DNA of 64,000 nucleotides from Leptasterias polaris (Eukaryota > Echinodermata > Asteroidea > Forcipulatida > Asteriidae): positions 4,473,501-4,537,500 of the forward strand of contig JAZGTN010000044.1 in NCBI GenBank assembly GCA_037783415.1, read 5' to 3'. The translations under genes and the position numbers were made by a program. The notes under the pieces were generated by a model. It was not told where the DNA came from. It worked only from the letters and a program-made list of their open reading frames with translations, and did no database searches. Of this stretch, positions 12,101 to 27,100 are shown one piece after another; positions within the stretch are counted from its first letter, which is position 1, and the number at the start of each line of letters is the position of its first letter.

Positions 12101-15100
12101 GTAACCAGAATTACACAAATGCATGAAGGTTTCACTAGTTACTGGTTTCCCAGTAAGCCAACAAGTTTGATTGACAGTGGAGGGGGTGTAGGAAACCTCA
12201 GAACCTAGCACAGGCTGGCAACAAACATCAAGAAGCCTGCTACAAAGAACAGAAGGCCCCATTCTACCAGAAGGGTTAGATCTGGGTAGCTCTTTACATT
12301 TTTGTACACAAAGTATACGAGTGAAAATATATTTTCCAACCTCTCTCAAAAAAAATTAAAAAATAGGAACTGATCCCCCTCGTAGATATGCGGAAAGGGA
12401 ACAGTTTAGGATATCAAGGACTGTGACTCCCCCAAGGCATTGCACTTGGAGAAAACACTGAAATAATAAAAATGTGCCATGATTTAGTGTTACAGCGCTC
12501 ACAGTTAATGATCGCAAAAACTTACTTGGTAATAAAGTGCATTTTAAGAAAACGACCCCTTTATTGAAGTAATGTAGTTTAAGAGAAAGAGGTAACTTTT
12601 CACCCCAAAATTTGAATCTGAGTAAAGGCTTCACACATGATGAAGTCTTTCTCGGGCATCTGAAAGTACACAATTCTATGCAACAAGTGTTGACCAATTG
12701 AGCCCAAATTTTCACAGGTTTGTTATGTTATGCATTATGTTGAGACACATGCCAAGTGAGGATACAAGTATTTGACAATTATCAAAAGTGTACCCTGCCT
12801 ATGGGTTTTTAAAAGTAAACTTTCTCGACATAGTAAAAAGATAACTACAGATAACTACATTATGAAATGTCTAATCTCACTACGACGACTTTAAATTAAG
12901 AAGTCTACTTTTTCGGCCACTTTTCTTGGCAAGGTAAGTTGTCTCGCCAAAGTCAACATATTCCATAAAATTTCTTTATAATTTGTAAGGCACTCAATGA
13001 GCTCTGCACAAACGAGTTGGACTGTAGTTTGTTTTTAAAACTGCACTTACAGCACTTTTAGATTCACCAATGCCTTAAAAGTTCCTGGTTCAAGCGAATA
13101 CATATTTGCTCCAGAGAGTTGCCTGTATGAAGATAAAATGGGGAAAGTCAAACAACAATATTAATGATACAAATTAACAGAAACTTATGAAGCGCAGTAA
13201 TGCCGCAAAATGGCCTCAAAGCACTATTCACAAAAAGTGCTAGAGTTGAAGACAAAAGTCATCAGCAGCAAGGTTATAATTAAAAGTACATACTTAAATA
13301 CATAACAAATGCATTGCTAACTGATCCTGCCAGTTTTTAGCAGTAATAAGAATTAAAATTATTCAAGAGCAATATCATTTCAAAAATACACTTTGAATGA
13401 CACTTAAAAACGTACAGCCATGTTGCACAAACTGGAAGGTGAGGGGGTGGGCTGTTCTATTGTAACGGACCAAGCGGTTGAGCGCGCGGGGTTGCCGGGG
13501 AGTGGCAACGACTATGTAATTTTAGAAACGCAAATTTACTTAAGCAACAAAAATAACCCACACATGACACTCAGGAAATCCGGAGGGCCCTCCGTTTACT
13601 GCGGAAGGTTTAATAATTAATTAATGATAAAGTATGTATACAGGAAAACGTAAAGGGCTGACTGAAATAAGTGAACTAAACATTGGATAGAGAATAATTA
13701 TAATGAGTGGTGCTAGGGGGCTGGTGTGGCTGCACAAGCGTGCCTTCAAAAACATAACATGCCAAAAAGAGAGAATGAATCGAACATAATTTGGTAACCA
13801 TACCTGAAAGTAATGCAAAGAAAAACAAGGTTGCCTCCAACCCTCCCATGGTATTGCTTGGAATACACTGGCCAACGCCCAACTAGCATCACTCAGCTTT
13901 TATACCCACAGTTTCTGCCCGCGTGACTGAACCCCAAAGAAACATTATGCATAAGAAAAGAACTTGGCTAGTCAAAGAAACACAAAAGAAGCACCTAATC
14001 CTTAGGAATCCATTCAGCCAACCCATTACGGATAAAAGAGAGGTTTCTGCTGGCCCAGCTGGCTTATAGTCAGCAACCACAAAAGGCCATTCGTTACACT
14101 ATCAACACTGAAAGCTCTAACGTCATAAGATGATGTACTAAAAGGTGGTGAGGGTTGTTGCAATAAGAGCAAGCTAAAGAAGAATAACAAAGTTTTCGAG
14201 TTGCTTGATGTCCCTGAACGAGATACTGGATGTAAGAATGGGCTAGGCCATACATGTGCTTTGAGTATGAGAACGAAGGATTCGCTTTTAAACAGGAAAC
14301 CAACGGAGAGCACAGAATTTGAGTTATTATCGTGTATTGTGTTTTTTACTGTTCTAGTGCTGTCTGGAAACACTTGCAACGATCGCGAGATCAATGGATT
14401 ATACTTACAGCAAATTTGTGGTCACGGCTGCTCCTGACAAAAGTTTGCTGTTCCAGCCATTTGCGCAAGTGACGTTCAAATCACCATCTCGGTAGTTACA
14501 TTCGCATTCAGCAGGACACTTTTTCACATCTACGGCAGATTGAAAAGATAAGAAAAATCTAATTCATCAAGTGAAACATAGGCCGCATTCACCGAGGTCA
14601 GTAGGGCCTATGAACACATGCTAGCTCATACGCGCCATGCACAACTCTCAACCATTCTGTCTTCCTTTAACCTCAGTGAGGGCGCTGTTTTATCTTGTGA
14701 CGTCATATGCAAGGGGTACTTTGAGGTATTGAATAGTGGCATTTTGATATCGATTCAGTTTACGGTAACACCATGCGGTATGTTATTTGGTTTTACCCAC
14801 AGATTTGTGTGAAGCACCGTATACTCAGTAGGCCTATACTTTCCCCAAATCCTGTGAAAAAAACATAGGCATATAATTATTACCCGGGTAGGACTCGAAC
14901 GCACGACCTCTGCCATTCTAGAGCAGTGTCCTCGAATCCCACCCAAAGTAATTATCTTTGGGATTTTTGAACCGTGCGATTGTCTTTAAAAGGTGGTAGC
15001 GTTTTTGAGATATTACCGAAAATTCGGAGCGGTTATGTCCACGTATAGGAAGAATAATCTGTAATTGGAATACACAATCTGATAAATGTATCCGACAGTA

Positions 15101-18100
15101 ACGTTTCTCAGATTCAAAAAATGAGGGGATAAAAACTGAAATTGTTTTCCATAACCAGATTACTTCGAAGTCAAAAGGTTTCTCAAGATGCTGCATATTA
15201 TCGAAAGGTGCTGTACTTGTAACCCAGGAAGTTTTTATTGCCATTCATTTTAAGAGATTACCAAACGTATACCTTCCCTTTAAGGGGAAGTCTAGACTGT
15301 ATCGAGTTATTTAGATAAAATTGGTCTCAAATTCAATTGTCGTCATCAGGAGAGTGCGTGTTTATTCTCTTTAGTGCTGCTTTGTCTTACCGCATCTAGT
15401 TTCATCGTCCATATCAGGACAATCATATTTGCCATCGCAGACCTTCGCTACAGATATGCATCGTGAGCTGCTGATGTAATCATCTGGTGGCGAGAATGGT
15501 GGCGAGAATGAGAATGTGAAAGTGTCGTTGCGGTCAGGAATGGAGCTTGGTGTCGACAGTACAGAAACGCTGGATGATGAAGATCTGGTTGAGCTGCTCG
15601 GTGATGAAGATCTGGCTGTGCTGCTCGGTGATGAAATAGGGAAACTATCCACAATAAAAGGCTTGTCACACTTGTATGCATCGGGACAGACAACATCTTC
15701 TGATAGATTAAAGGCAGAGTAAACTTTTGGTAATGTCAAAGACGAGTATCCTCACTTGGTGCATCCCAACATAATGCATAAAATAAACAAACCTGTATTA
15801 TTTGGGCTAAATTTGTAATCAAAGTTGCACAAAAAATTATGAAAGAAAAAACAACCTTGTTGCATAGAATTGTGTGCTTTCAGATGCCTGAGAAAGGCTT
15901 GATGCCTGAAGCTTTTCTCAAACTCAAACTTGTGCGTGAAAAATAACCTCTTTCTCTATATACAATAACTGTCAAAGGGGTCGTTTCTAACAATGTTTTG
16001 TAGCATCAACCGCTCTTCGTTGCTCTTTACAAAGTAAGTTTTTATGGTGATTACTTTCTTGGAGTAATTGCCAAAGGTATGCCCTGCTTTTTCTTTCTCC
16101 ATTTTGGCGACTGAATTTTAAGGCTCAATGAGGTTTTGAGAAAATCCTGAAAGTCAGGGGGAAAAAAGGAGAAATCCCAATCACATATTAAAGGACACAA
16201 ACGTATTCCAGCTTTGTGGCCTGAAATTCCAAAGACTTCGAGGGGGGCCCACCATTAACTTAAACCACTTGTTGCAGTATTTGACAGATACAGAAACAGA
16301 AGGGCTGAGTGTATAAGTGGGTGAGGTGGTACCGCTCTTTGGTCTGAGTTCCCTATTTGGAACTAGTATCTAGTTTATTTAGAAATGTTCACATTTCTCT
16401 GCAAACTCCACTGCAGCTAATATTGTGTGGAAGTACAAGAGAAAATTATTTGAATGGCCTACCGCAGTCATGCTCGTCTTTGTTATTTCTGCAATCGTTG
16501 AAACCGTTGCATTTTGCGGCCGAGTCGATGCAGATACCATTACCACAATCAAAGTCGTCCACATCGCAATCTGTAACTCGTAAATAACACTCAATTATCA
16601 ACTCGTTTTCGTGGTAAGTCATGGGGCCAAATACGTGTGTGCATGGGTGTTTTTACACATGCATATACTTATGGGGTACTTTTAACAATGGAACAATGGA
16701 CCCCACAAGGTCATTTCAATAGGAACCATTGGGCCCCACAAGGGAATTCTTCAGAAAAGGGAATAATTAATAGAACAACAAAAGCAGTACCCCACAAACC
16801 GGATTTGTACGGCTGTGTGTGTGGGTGAGTACACGTATACACATTCAAACCGAGGACCTATAACAAAAGAGGGACAATAGGAGGTACACGATTGCAGGTG
16901 TATACACACTTGTGTATGAAGTTGAACAAAGGAGGGTCCACGATTGCCGGTATTTACACACGTGTGTGTGTTGAACTGTGTGTTGAACTGTGTGTGGAGG
17001 TTCTTCATATATACATCATTTTATAATTGAAAACCTTTAGTGCCCCGCAGGATTAATAAGATTGGGGGTCCGTCAATATATTGCATACAGCTTACCTTCC
17101 GCCTCTTCATCGAGACAACTTATCGTGAAGTTGAATCCCTTTTCAGACACGGACGAGTCACTAGTGAAAAACCCAGACGGAATCTTCCCAGACAAGCCTC
17201 CTGATCTGGATATTACTACCAGTTAGTTTGAGCGACTCCGTTAAGGAATCCCTGGAGTCCCCGATGCTAAAACTTACAAAATCAAAATTTTCTTCGAGAG
17301 CGAAATCCATAACTGTAAAGACCAGTTTTCTTTTTATGCCTGAAATGATTTGCCAGGTGCAGTTACCATCCTGCGGGTAACGTTTCGGAAATAATGGAGA
17401 GGTAAGAGTGACTACCTCGTCGAAGATGTGAATATCCTGGCCTCCGCAATTACCTGAAAAACGAAAATAAACAACATCTTTATGCCGATATAAGAACTCT
17501 TCTTACGGAAGAGCAGTCTTTTAGTTCACTGGGCTCACGTTCTGTTGGAGCCTGCTGTGAGAAAGATCTACTCTTTTTGCAGTAGGTTTTTGCAATTTCT
17601 TTAATAATTCCGCCAATGAATTTTCAAAAAATTCCGTTTTTTGGGTGTTCCACCCTTATACCATGCAGAATCAGATGGCAGTAGTTATTTGCACCGGGTG
17701 AGTTCATTCACCTTGACAAAATCCCATTACAACTCCAGTGGTCAGGAGTGGTCATGTACACATAAATCTTGGCAAATCCTCAAGGAGTAGATTGCCAGCC
17801 TTGTTTGATAACAATCATCAATCTTCCTTATCCAGGGCAGCTTGTAGCTGTCGGGAAGCCTCTGTGGGACTTGTTTGACAGGTGGGGGTTGTTTATCAGG
17901 GTAAAACTATACTAAAACAGTTCGCATGTCAGAGTCTGTGGTATTTTAGGTCATGGGTTTGTGAGCTGGAAGGCGGGGCTTCACTGTAATCCTGCTGGTT
18001 ACAACCCATTCATAAAACAGATTGAGGGGATATAGACCATTTTTATAGGGAATAAACATCTCTAGCCCCTCTGAGGGGTATTAAGCTTCATAAACCCGGG

Positions 18101-21100
18101 TGTAATACGATATCCCAGACTGCATTACAAAATAGTAGGTCCTCTATAGGAAGATAAAGTATGACGTCACACGCGTACCAGGGTTTAAACAGGTACCTGG
18201 GCGAAATTGTTTTAACGGAAATGCTATTTAAACTTGTTTTTAATGTGTTTGTATATCATTTAAATGTAGTTTGGATATTTGAACACTTCTAAAATGTTCG
18301 TAATTATCGATCAAAAAATAAGGCCTCAACCAAAAAAAATCGAAAGACTAGAAACACTTCTACCGTTGAAGGCGTCCGTCAAATGGCAATACTTTGACGT
18401 CATGTGAGATGTTATAGGGTGTCATGGCCGAGTGGTTAAGAGCATCGGATTCAAGTTCTGGTGGTTTAGTCATCGGGGTGTGGGTTTGAGTCCCGGTCAT
18501 GACGCTTATGTCCTTGAGCAAGACACTTTGCTATAATTGCTTCTCTTTACCCAGGGGTATAAGTGGGTACCTGCAAGGGTAGAGGTTGATATTGTGTTTG
18601 AAAAAGCTTTCGGAGCGCCATCACGGCAGCCGGGCTGTATACTCCCCAGGGAACTGAGAAAGATTAAAGGAATGTTATTGGCCCAATGACCAGGGCACTA
18701 ATGTAAAGCGCATTGATACGTTATTGCGAAATGCGCTATATAAGAACTAGTTATTATATTATATTTCCTTTGTTATTCCCTCCATGCTGCAACAAAGCGG
18801 TTTTACAAAACGGAGCTCCCACATAATGACGTAACATGAGCGGTGACATATAACAGGGCTTTTCGAAAATATTTCTGAAAAGCACCGGAGAAGGGTATTC
18901 AAAATGGTTGCTTTTTACACAATTATAATCTGTTTACTCTCATGTGAACTCAGTTTCTTCCACTGAATTGAACATCAGACTATGTAGACACTCCCTCCAG
19001 CTTCAAAACTAACTTGAAAACTCATTTTGTTAAATTTTAGCCTTAAGTACTGTCATTAGCAGAGTTCGTTTTCTATGCGCAAGGAGTGTCTTTCTGACAG
19101 ACATGGCGCACTATACACATGTCCATTATTATTACTATTATTATATATTTAGCTGTTCCGACTATTTCAGTATATTGTAATAGTCGAGATTTTTATTTGT
19201 TTTTATTCTTCCTTTCTCTAAAACCCTATTGACTTAACCTGGGACTTTTCCGACTGTCATATGTCAATTTTAGCAATACAAAACTGTAGTCAAATGTTAC
19301 ACCAAATTGAAGCTTATGCCCCGACTTGAATTTTAGATGTAATTAGATTAAAATTCTTAATTAATTATTCACGTGACAGCTGTGTGAATATTTAATTAGC
19401 CAATCTTGTGTGCACCATATCTCTAGAAGTACACCCCCGATCCTCAAACTTTTTTCAGTTATGGACTTGTCTTGTATTGCAGATGTAAATTCTAACCTAA
19501 CATTCTCCGTCACGTCATCGTGACGTCACTTTTTGCGCGTTTATATCTGTGTACAAACCGCATTGCGCTATAAGTGTAACAAAAACACTATTTTAAAACT
19601 ATTTTTTCAAAATAAGTTAATTGTTAGTTTCCTGATCTAAATAAAGTGTTTTGAAAAGTGAAATACCTTACATAAGTGATGTTCCAAGCCAAAAAATTAA
19701 TCAAAGGAGCGCTATAATTGGCCATAATTAGTCATTAATTGTTAATTTGTCCTGGCACCGTGGCTACAACGTTGTGCTTTTTTGATTAGGTCCAATCACC
19801 CTCGATGCAACAGCTGTTCCGACTAGCTATTGTAATCGTTGAGATTTTTTGTTGTTTTATTCTTCCTTTCTCTAAAACCCTATTGACTTAACCCGTGACT
19901 TTTCCCGACTGTCATATGTCAATTTTAGCAATACAAAACTGTAGACAAATGTTATACCAAATTGAAGCTTATGCCCTGTCCTGACTTATATTTTAGATGT
20001 AATTAGATTAAAATTCTAATTTAATTATTCACGTGACAGCCGTGTGAATATTTAATTAGGCAATCTTGTTTGAATCATATCTCAAGAAGTATACATCCAA
20101 TTCTCAATATTTTTCAACTATGGACTCCTTTTAGGTAGTAGATGTGGATTGCGGAATATTTTCACTGTGACGTCATCATGACATCTATTGGCGCGTTTTT
20201 TATCTGTACAAAAGACATGGTGCTCAGATTGTGCTCAGATTGCACAAGTTTTACTGGTCAAAAACATAATATTTTCTAAATAAGTTTCCTAAATTACCCA
20301 AACTGTTTTGAAAAGTGAAATACTTTCACTAAGACTAAGAGTTATTCCAGACCATTAAAACTAATCAAGGTACAATGTATTTCCAAGATAATTAACGATA
20401 AAGTGACAAATCGGACCCCATGGCTAGCTGGCAAATTGTGCCGTGATTGCGCAATCACGGATAGGCGTCGAAGACTGCCGTGATATTGGAATCGAGAGAG
20501 GATATACGTACGTTCTAATAGGGTTTTCGTTAAAAGGCATTGGATTGGGATAAGTTACATACCATCGTGTACCTTATCAAATTTATTAGTATGAAAAATA
20601 CATTTTTGTTACTGTGACGTCATCAGGTGTCAAATTACGGTAATTCAAAGCTTTAATTAGTTAATCTTTGCAGCACCATATCACAAGAAGTACACAACCG
20701 ATTTTCAAACTTTTTCAGTTATTGACTCCTTGGGCATTGGAGATTAGCCTTGGAAAACCGTGACCCCATGTTGACCTTTACTTCCGGGTCAACCGGAAGT
20801 GAGACCATATATCAAGAACTACACACCCGATTTTCAATTTCTTTTCAGTTAGAATTCCTTTGAGCATAATTATTATTCTTTCTTTCCCTAAAACCCTATT
20901 GACTTAACCTGTGACTTTTCTGACTGTCATATGTCTCTCTTAGAATTATCAAAAGTAGACAAATCATATACCATATTCAAGCTATGCTCTGACTTAAATT
21001 TTAGATGTAATTAGATTAAAATCCTTTACTTCCGGTCCAAACAGGAAGTTCAAATATTGAAAACATCGTATCTCCCGAACCACATGTCATAAATTCGTAA

Positions 21101-24100
21101 TGTTTGTGTTGTATTGTAGCTTAGAAAAATTACATTTTATTCAAAACAATGACCTTACTTTGACCTTTATTTCCGGTCTAAACAGGAAGCTCAAAACTTG
21201 AGATAATCATATCTCCTGAACCACATGTCATAAAGTTGTAATGTCTGTGTTGTATTGTAGCTTGCAACAATTGCGACATTTCTTTTTTTAAATGACCTTA
21301 TTTTGACCTTTACTTCCGGTCTAAACAGGAAGCTCAAAAAATGAGATATTCTTATCTCCTGAACCACATGTCATAAGGTCGTAATGTTTGTGATTTCTTG
21401 CAGCTCGAAATTAACAAAAATTACCGGAACAGCTCTGTGATTGTACACAATCACTATCTCTAGTTTGTTTTCCATTTTATCACAGCATACAAAAGAAAGG
21501 TCGCGTTTTCTTTTGTGGCGGTAACTCCTTTAGTCGGGCTACGTCCCTTAGCCTTATATGTCAATGGTCTTTCTTAGGATCCTCGCTGTTCCCAAAAGCG
21601 CTGCCTTCTGTAACATCTACCCTCACTGTTGTCACTATTTCATCTAGATGTTTCCCCGGTGCTTTCGGAATGGTGCCAAGAGCTACAACAACCACAGGGA
21701 CTACTTTCACTTTCACCCGCCAAATCTTTACAAAGTTCCCTGGCCAGGTCTTGGTACTTTAGGATCTTTTCTACCTCTTTTGAAGCTACCCTTATGTGAC
21801 CTGGCACTGCTTTGTCAATGAGATGACACATCTTCTTCGCCCTATCTAGGACTACAACATCCGGACGCCTATGTTCTATAACATGATCAGTCTGAATGTT
21901 ACAGTCCCAGAGGATCTTGACCAGGTTGATCTCTACGACTTTCTCCGATACATGGTTGTTCCATTTCGCAGTCACTTGGACACAATACTTCTTACACTTA
22001 TGCCAGTGGATTACCTTGGCCATAACTTGTCATGTCTTCCTTTGTACTCCGTCTGGGCCATCCGATCATACTACATTCGCTGAAAATATGAAATATAGTC
22101 TCCTCTGCCTTATTACACATTATACACATAGGAGAGACGTTTGCTTTCTCTATCCTTGCCTTCATTACGTTTGTCCTTAGCGAAAGGTATAGTAATCAAG
22201 CCCTCAGTTTCCTTCTTTAGCTCTCCGCTCCTTAAACCAGTTCCAGGACTTGGCGCTTGCCACTTCTTCAGTACATCTATTATTATTATCTTTATTATTT
22301 TTTATTATTTAATGCCAACATTGCTGGCACATCCTAGAAAAATAAACTAAAGACACACAGGGAGATAATATTCAAATTTTTATTATTATTATTATTTTTT
22401 TTTTTAACTTACCACAGTCCTGCTCATCAGACTTATCTATACAAATAGCGTAACCATTGCACTCTTCTTCCTTGCTGAGGCAGACAATTCCAGCTGCACC
22501 TCCGCAGGAAAATTCGTCGCTTCGACAAACAGCTGTTTTGTTAAAAGATAAAACCACCTTTAATCAGCTACCGTTCCAGTGGTTTTTTATGTGTTATTCG
22601 AACGTTATTCTGCTTATTTAATATTAAAATGTGCACAACACTACTAAAATTACCCCCAAATTGTTTAAAGCCTTAGATGAACAAATCAAATATAACATGT
22701 TTCCCTTTTGTCATTTTAAATCTGTGACATTGATCTCCAAATGCCTGTTTTGATTTGTACTTTCCAAATGGCAGCCATAGAGTGGAACATTTCGAGTGTG
22801 TGGATCTTTCCTCACGCAAGCTCAGCTAGCTCTACATTATTTCTTAAAAGCTGGATGATTGAAGCAAATTATCTACTACAAGATTAGAGTTGTATAAGAA
22901 GCTCTGGAAGTATTGTTCTTGATGAGATCCTGAGAAACTACAGGATGATGACACCAAAAATGTAAGATGGCAACATCCCGAGATAAAATACATCGGGAAG
23001 TCGACATCTTACTTAAGGATGTCGTCATCTCGAAACAAATCACGTTAGGATGTCGACATCTTACTTCAAAACGTAGCTCCACATACCTTGCAGGAACAAA
23101 TTTACTGTTGAAGCGCCTTGAGCGTCACTGATGAGTGACGGATATGAGCGCTATATAAGAAGCCACTATTATTATTATTATCTTGCAGTAAATTATCTCA
23201 GGATCTCAACTTGTCGGATGGAACTTCCAGAGCTCCGTCGAGGTGCAGCACCAAATTGCTATCTTTCAATAAGCTGTGGTAAGTTTGAGAGGAACTTCTG
23301 GTGTAAAACTATACGCTTCGATCAGAATGATTTGATCGGCTCTGGTTCTCTCCTGAAGACGATCAAAGCATTTTGATAAAAGCTTCGAGTCCATACGCCA
23401 CTTGTTTTTTCAGAATGACCACAATCCTCAAGGGGTCACACGTTCCTGTTGAAGACGTTAATTGCATATACACAGCATCGCCACTTTTACTCACTCACCG
23501 TTCGGATTTATCTGCGTTACCCTGCCTGAAAATCCGTCTGAATATTCAGATCCATCGCTTTGGAATATGGCCCAGGCTTGCGAGCTACTGGTCAGGACCC
23601 TGACGCTGTTTAAAATGCCCGTTAATTCCGCAATGGTGGATGCCTCGTCGAGGGCATTCTCTCCGTTGCCAATGATAAGCTTGTCGTAGCGTAGCTCCAG
23701 GTCAAGCACGGTAAATTCGAAGGAAATTACAGTGTCTGGGTCGGCGCTGATGAGCCAGAAGCACACAAAGTTAAGCGGATAATTCTCTGGATAATTCGGT
23801 GATAACAAGGGCGATGAAGTGGTGGTTCCGTTATGTAACACAATTTCAGAATTCGCACATGGAACTGTGAAAGATAAAGATGCATATTATAAACGATGTT
23901 TCACATTATTACGGGTTCATAGTTGTAATTATGTAACAGGGGAATTGTTAGTAGTAAGGCCCGAAGCCAGTTAAGCTAGATCATTATTAATAGTTTTAAT
24001 ATTGCTGGTAATGAAAGCAAGGATGCCTCACAGGTGAACGTTAATCACTGCAGCTCGAAAGCCTGGCAGCCTGTATATACGAAGTTGCTTGCCACGTGAA

Positions 24101-27100
24101 CCAGAAACACCGGGGTAAGCCCTAGCCCTGGCGGCCTTTCACTTTCGTATTATACTACAGTGACGTCCTGGATATGAGGGTCCATTTTCCGCCCCAGAAA
24201 CGGGCCCTAATATCAAGGACTCTGTATCTGTGTATACAGCACAGAAGAAGAGTCCCATTAGGGCTATGGTAAGCCCCTATACTCTTCCACGATATGTTTT
24301 GGGTTCTTTAACCTGCACCCCAATCCTAGTACGGCACCTAAGGCCTAAAGTGTCATCCGAAGGACAACGCAATAGACACAATCGGCAACTGCGTCACGTG
24401 ACCCATAGTGGGTATAAAATGTAAACAAACCAAGCAAGCAAGACGCAGTGTGAATGGAAACGCATGGCTGCTTCCATTCACACTGCGCCTTGCTTGCTTG
24501 CTTGGTTTACATTTTATACCCACTATGGGTCACGTGACGCAGTCGCCGATTGTGTCTATTATGGTGAAATATCCTGTTTAAGGATTCAAATGTACCTATA
24601 CTTACCACACAACTTTTCATCCGACTCATCTATACAAATAGCGTTACCATTGCACTTTTCTTCCATTTTAATGCACACAGTGCCAGATGCACCCCCGCAG
24701 GAAAACGCGTCGCTTCGACAACTACCTGGTAACAAAAAAGAAGATAACCAAGTTAAAATCTACAATATCAGCTGTCGTTTCAGTGTTTTTTGTATGTGTT
24801 TATTCACACCTTCTTCTGCCTATTTTGATAATAAAATGTGCACACTATTAATTTCACCCGAAAAACAATTTTAAAAGCCTTAGATCATAAATTTTAAATA
24901 ATATACTTGTTCAGCTTAATTGTTCTTTTAAGTCTTTGACATTCGTATCCAAATTCTTGTTTCGATTTCTAAAGGTAAGATGACGACATCCTGAGATAAA
25001 ATATATCGGGAAGACGACATCTTACTTTAGGATGCCGTCATCCCGAAGTAAATCATCTTAGAATGTCAACATCTCGCGTTTATGACGTCTGTCATTATCC
25101 TGCAGTGTCAGGATCTCAACTTGTCGGATGGTACATCCAGAGCTCCGTAGAGTCACAGCATCCCCATGTTATTTTTCAATAAGCTGTGGTGATCTTGAGA
25201 GAAACTTCTGGTGTAAAACTCTTCACTTCGATCAGAATGATTTGATCAGCTCTGGTTCTCTCCTGAAGACGACCAAAGCATCTTGATGGAAGCTTCGAGT
25301 CCATACGCCACTTGTTCTTTTCAGAATGACAACAGCCCTCTAGGGGTTACATCCTGTCAAAGCATTCATTTTAGTACACAGAATCGCCACTTTTACTCAC
25401 TCACCGTTCGGATTTATCTGCGTTATCCTGCCTGAAAATCCTGATGAGTTGTAAGATATATCGCTTGAGAATCGCGCCCAGGCTTGTGAGGTTTTAGTCA
25501 GGACTTTCACGCTGTTTAAAATGCCCGTTAATTTCGCAATCGTGGATGCCACGTCGAGGGCATTCTCTCCGTTGCCAATTTTGAGGTAGTCGTAGTCTTG
25601 CTCCAGGTCAAGGACGTCAAACTCGAAGGAAATTACGGTGTCTGGGTCGGCGGTGATGAACCAGAAGCACACAAAGTTATCCGGATAATTCTCTGGATAA
25701 TTCGGTGATAACAAGGGCGACGAAGTGGCGGTTCCGTTCTGCAACACAATTTCAGAACCCGCACATTGAACTGTAAAACAAAACAAAAAAGTGTATACTA
25801 CGTTTCACATTATTTCGGGTTCATGGTTGTATTTTTGTAACAGAGGGGAATTGTTAGTAGTATTATAACTATTATTTTTTGATTATTTTACGCCAACATT
25901 GCTAGCACATCCTAGAAAAATAAAACAAACACACACTGAGATAATATTCAATTTTTTATTAATTGATTTTTTTTAAAACTTACTACAGTCATGCTCATCA
26001 GACTCATCTATACAAATAGCGTAACCATTACACTCTTCTTCCTTGGTAAGGCAGACAATGCCAGCTGCACCTCCGCAGGAAAACGCGTCGCTTCGACAAA
26101 CAGCTGTTTTGTTAAAAGATAAAACCACATTTAATCAGCTATCCGTTCCAGTGTTTTTCTTATGTGTTATTCGAACGTTATTCTGCTTATTTAATATTAA
26201 AATGTGCACGACACTACTAAAATTACCCCCAAATTTGTAAAAGCCTTAGATAAAAAATCAAATAGGCCTAACACTTGTTTCCCTTGTTTGTCCTTTTAAA
26301 TCTGTCACATTGGTACCTAAATGCCTGTTTTGATTTGTACTTTCCAAATGGCAGCCATAGAGTGGAACATTTCGAGTGTGTGGATTATTTCTTAAAAGCT
26401 GGATGATTGAAGCAAATTATCTTCTACAAGATGTAGTATACACGTGGGATTTGTAACTTGACATGTTTAAAAACAATCTTGGAAGCTTAGAGTTGTATAC
26501 GAAGCTCTGGAAGTACTGTTCTTGATGAGATCCTGAGAAACTACAGGATGATGACACCAAAAATGTAAGATGGCGACATCCCGAGATAAAATATATCGGG
26601 AAGTCGACATCTTACTTGAGGATGTCGTCATCCCGAAACAAATCCCCTTAGGATGTCGACATCTTACTTCAAAACGTAGCTCCACATACCTTGCAGAAAA
26701 ATACTGACTGTTGAAGCGCCTTGAGCGTCACTGATGAGTGACGGATATGAGCGCTATATAACTTATTATAGGAAGCCAATATTATTATTATTTATCTTGC
26801 AGTAAATTATCTCAGGATCTCAACTTGTTGGATGGCACATCCAGAGCTCCGTCGAGGTGCAGCACCAAATTGCTATCTTTCAATAAGCTGTGGTAAGTTT
26901 GAGAGGATCACTTCTGGTGTAAAACTATACGTTTCGATCAGAATGATTTGATCGGCTCTGGTTCTCTCCTGAAGACGATCAAAGCATCTTCATGGAAGCT
27001 TTGAGTAGATACGTCACTTGTTCTTTTCAGAATTACCACAACCCTCTAGGGGTCACACGTTCCTGTTGAAGACGTTAATTGCAAATACACAGCATCGCCA

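Noticed and set aside
18421..18503. A functional tRNA-Leu gene
   Set aside because: The anticodon stem is degenerate and the sequence continues into a SINE body and tail.
23120..23160. CACTGATGAGTGACGG as a hammerhead ribozyme core
   Set aside because: The conserved GAAA and the required stems are missing; it is a retroelement tail shared by the cassette introns.
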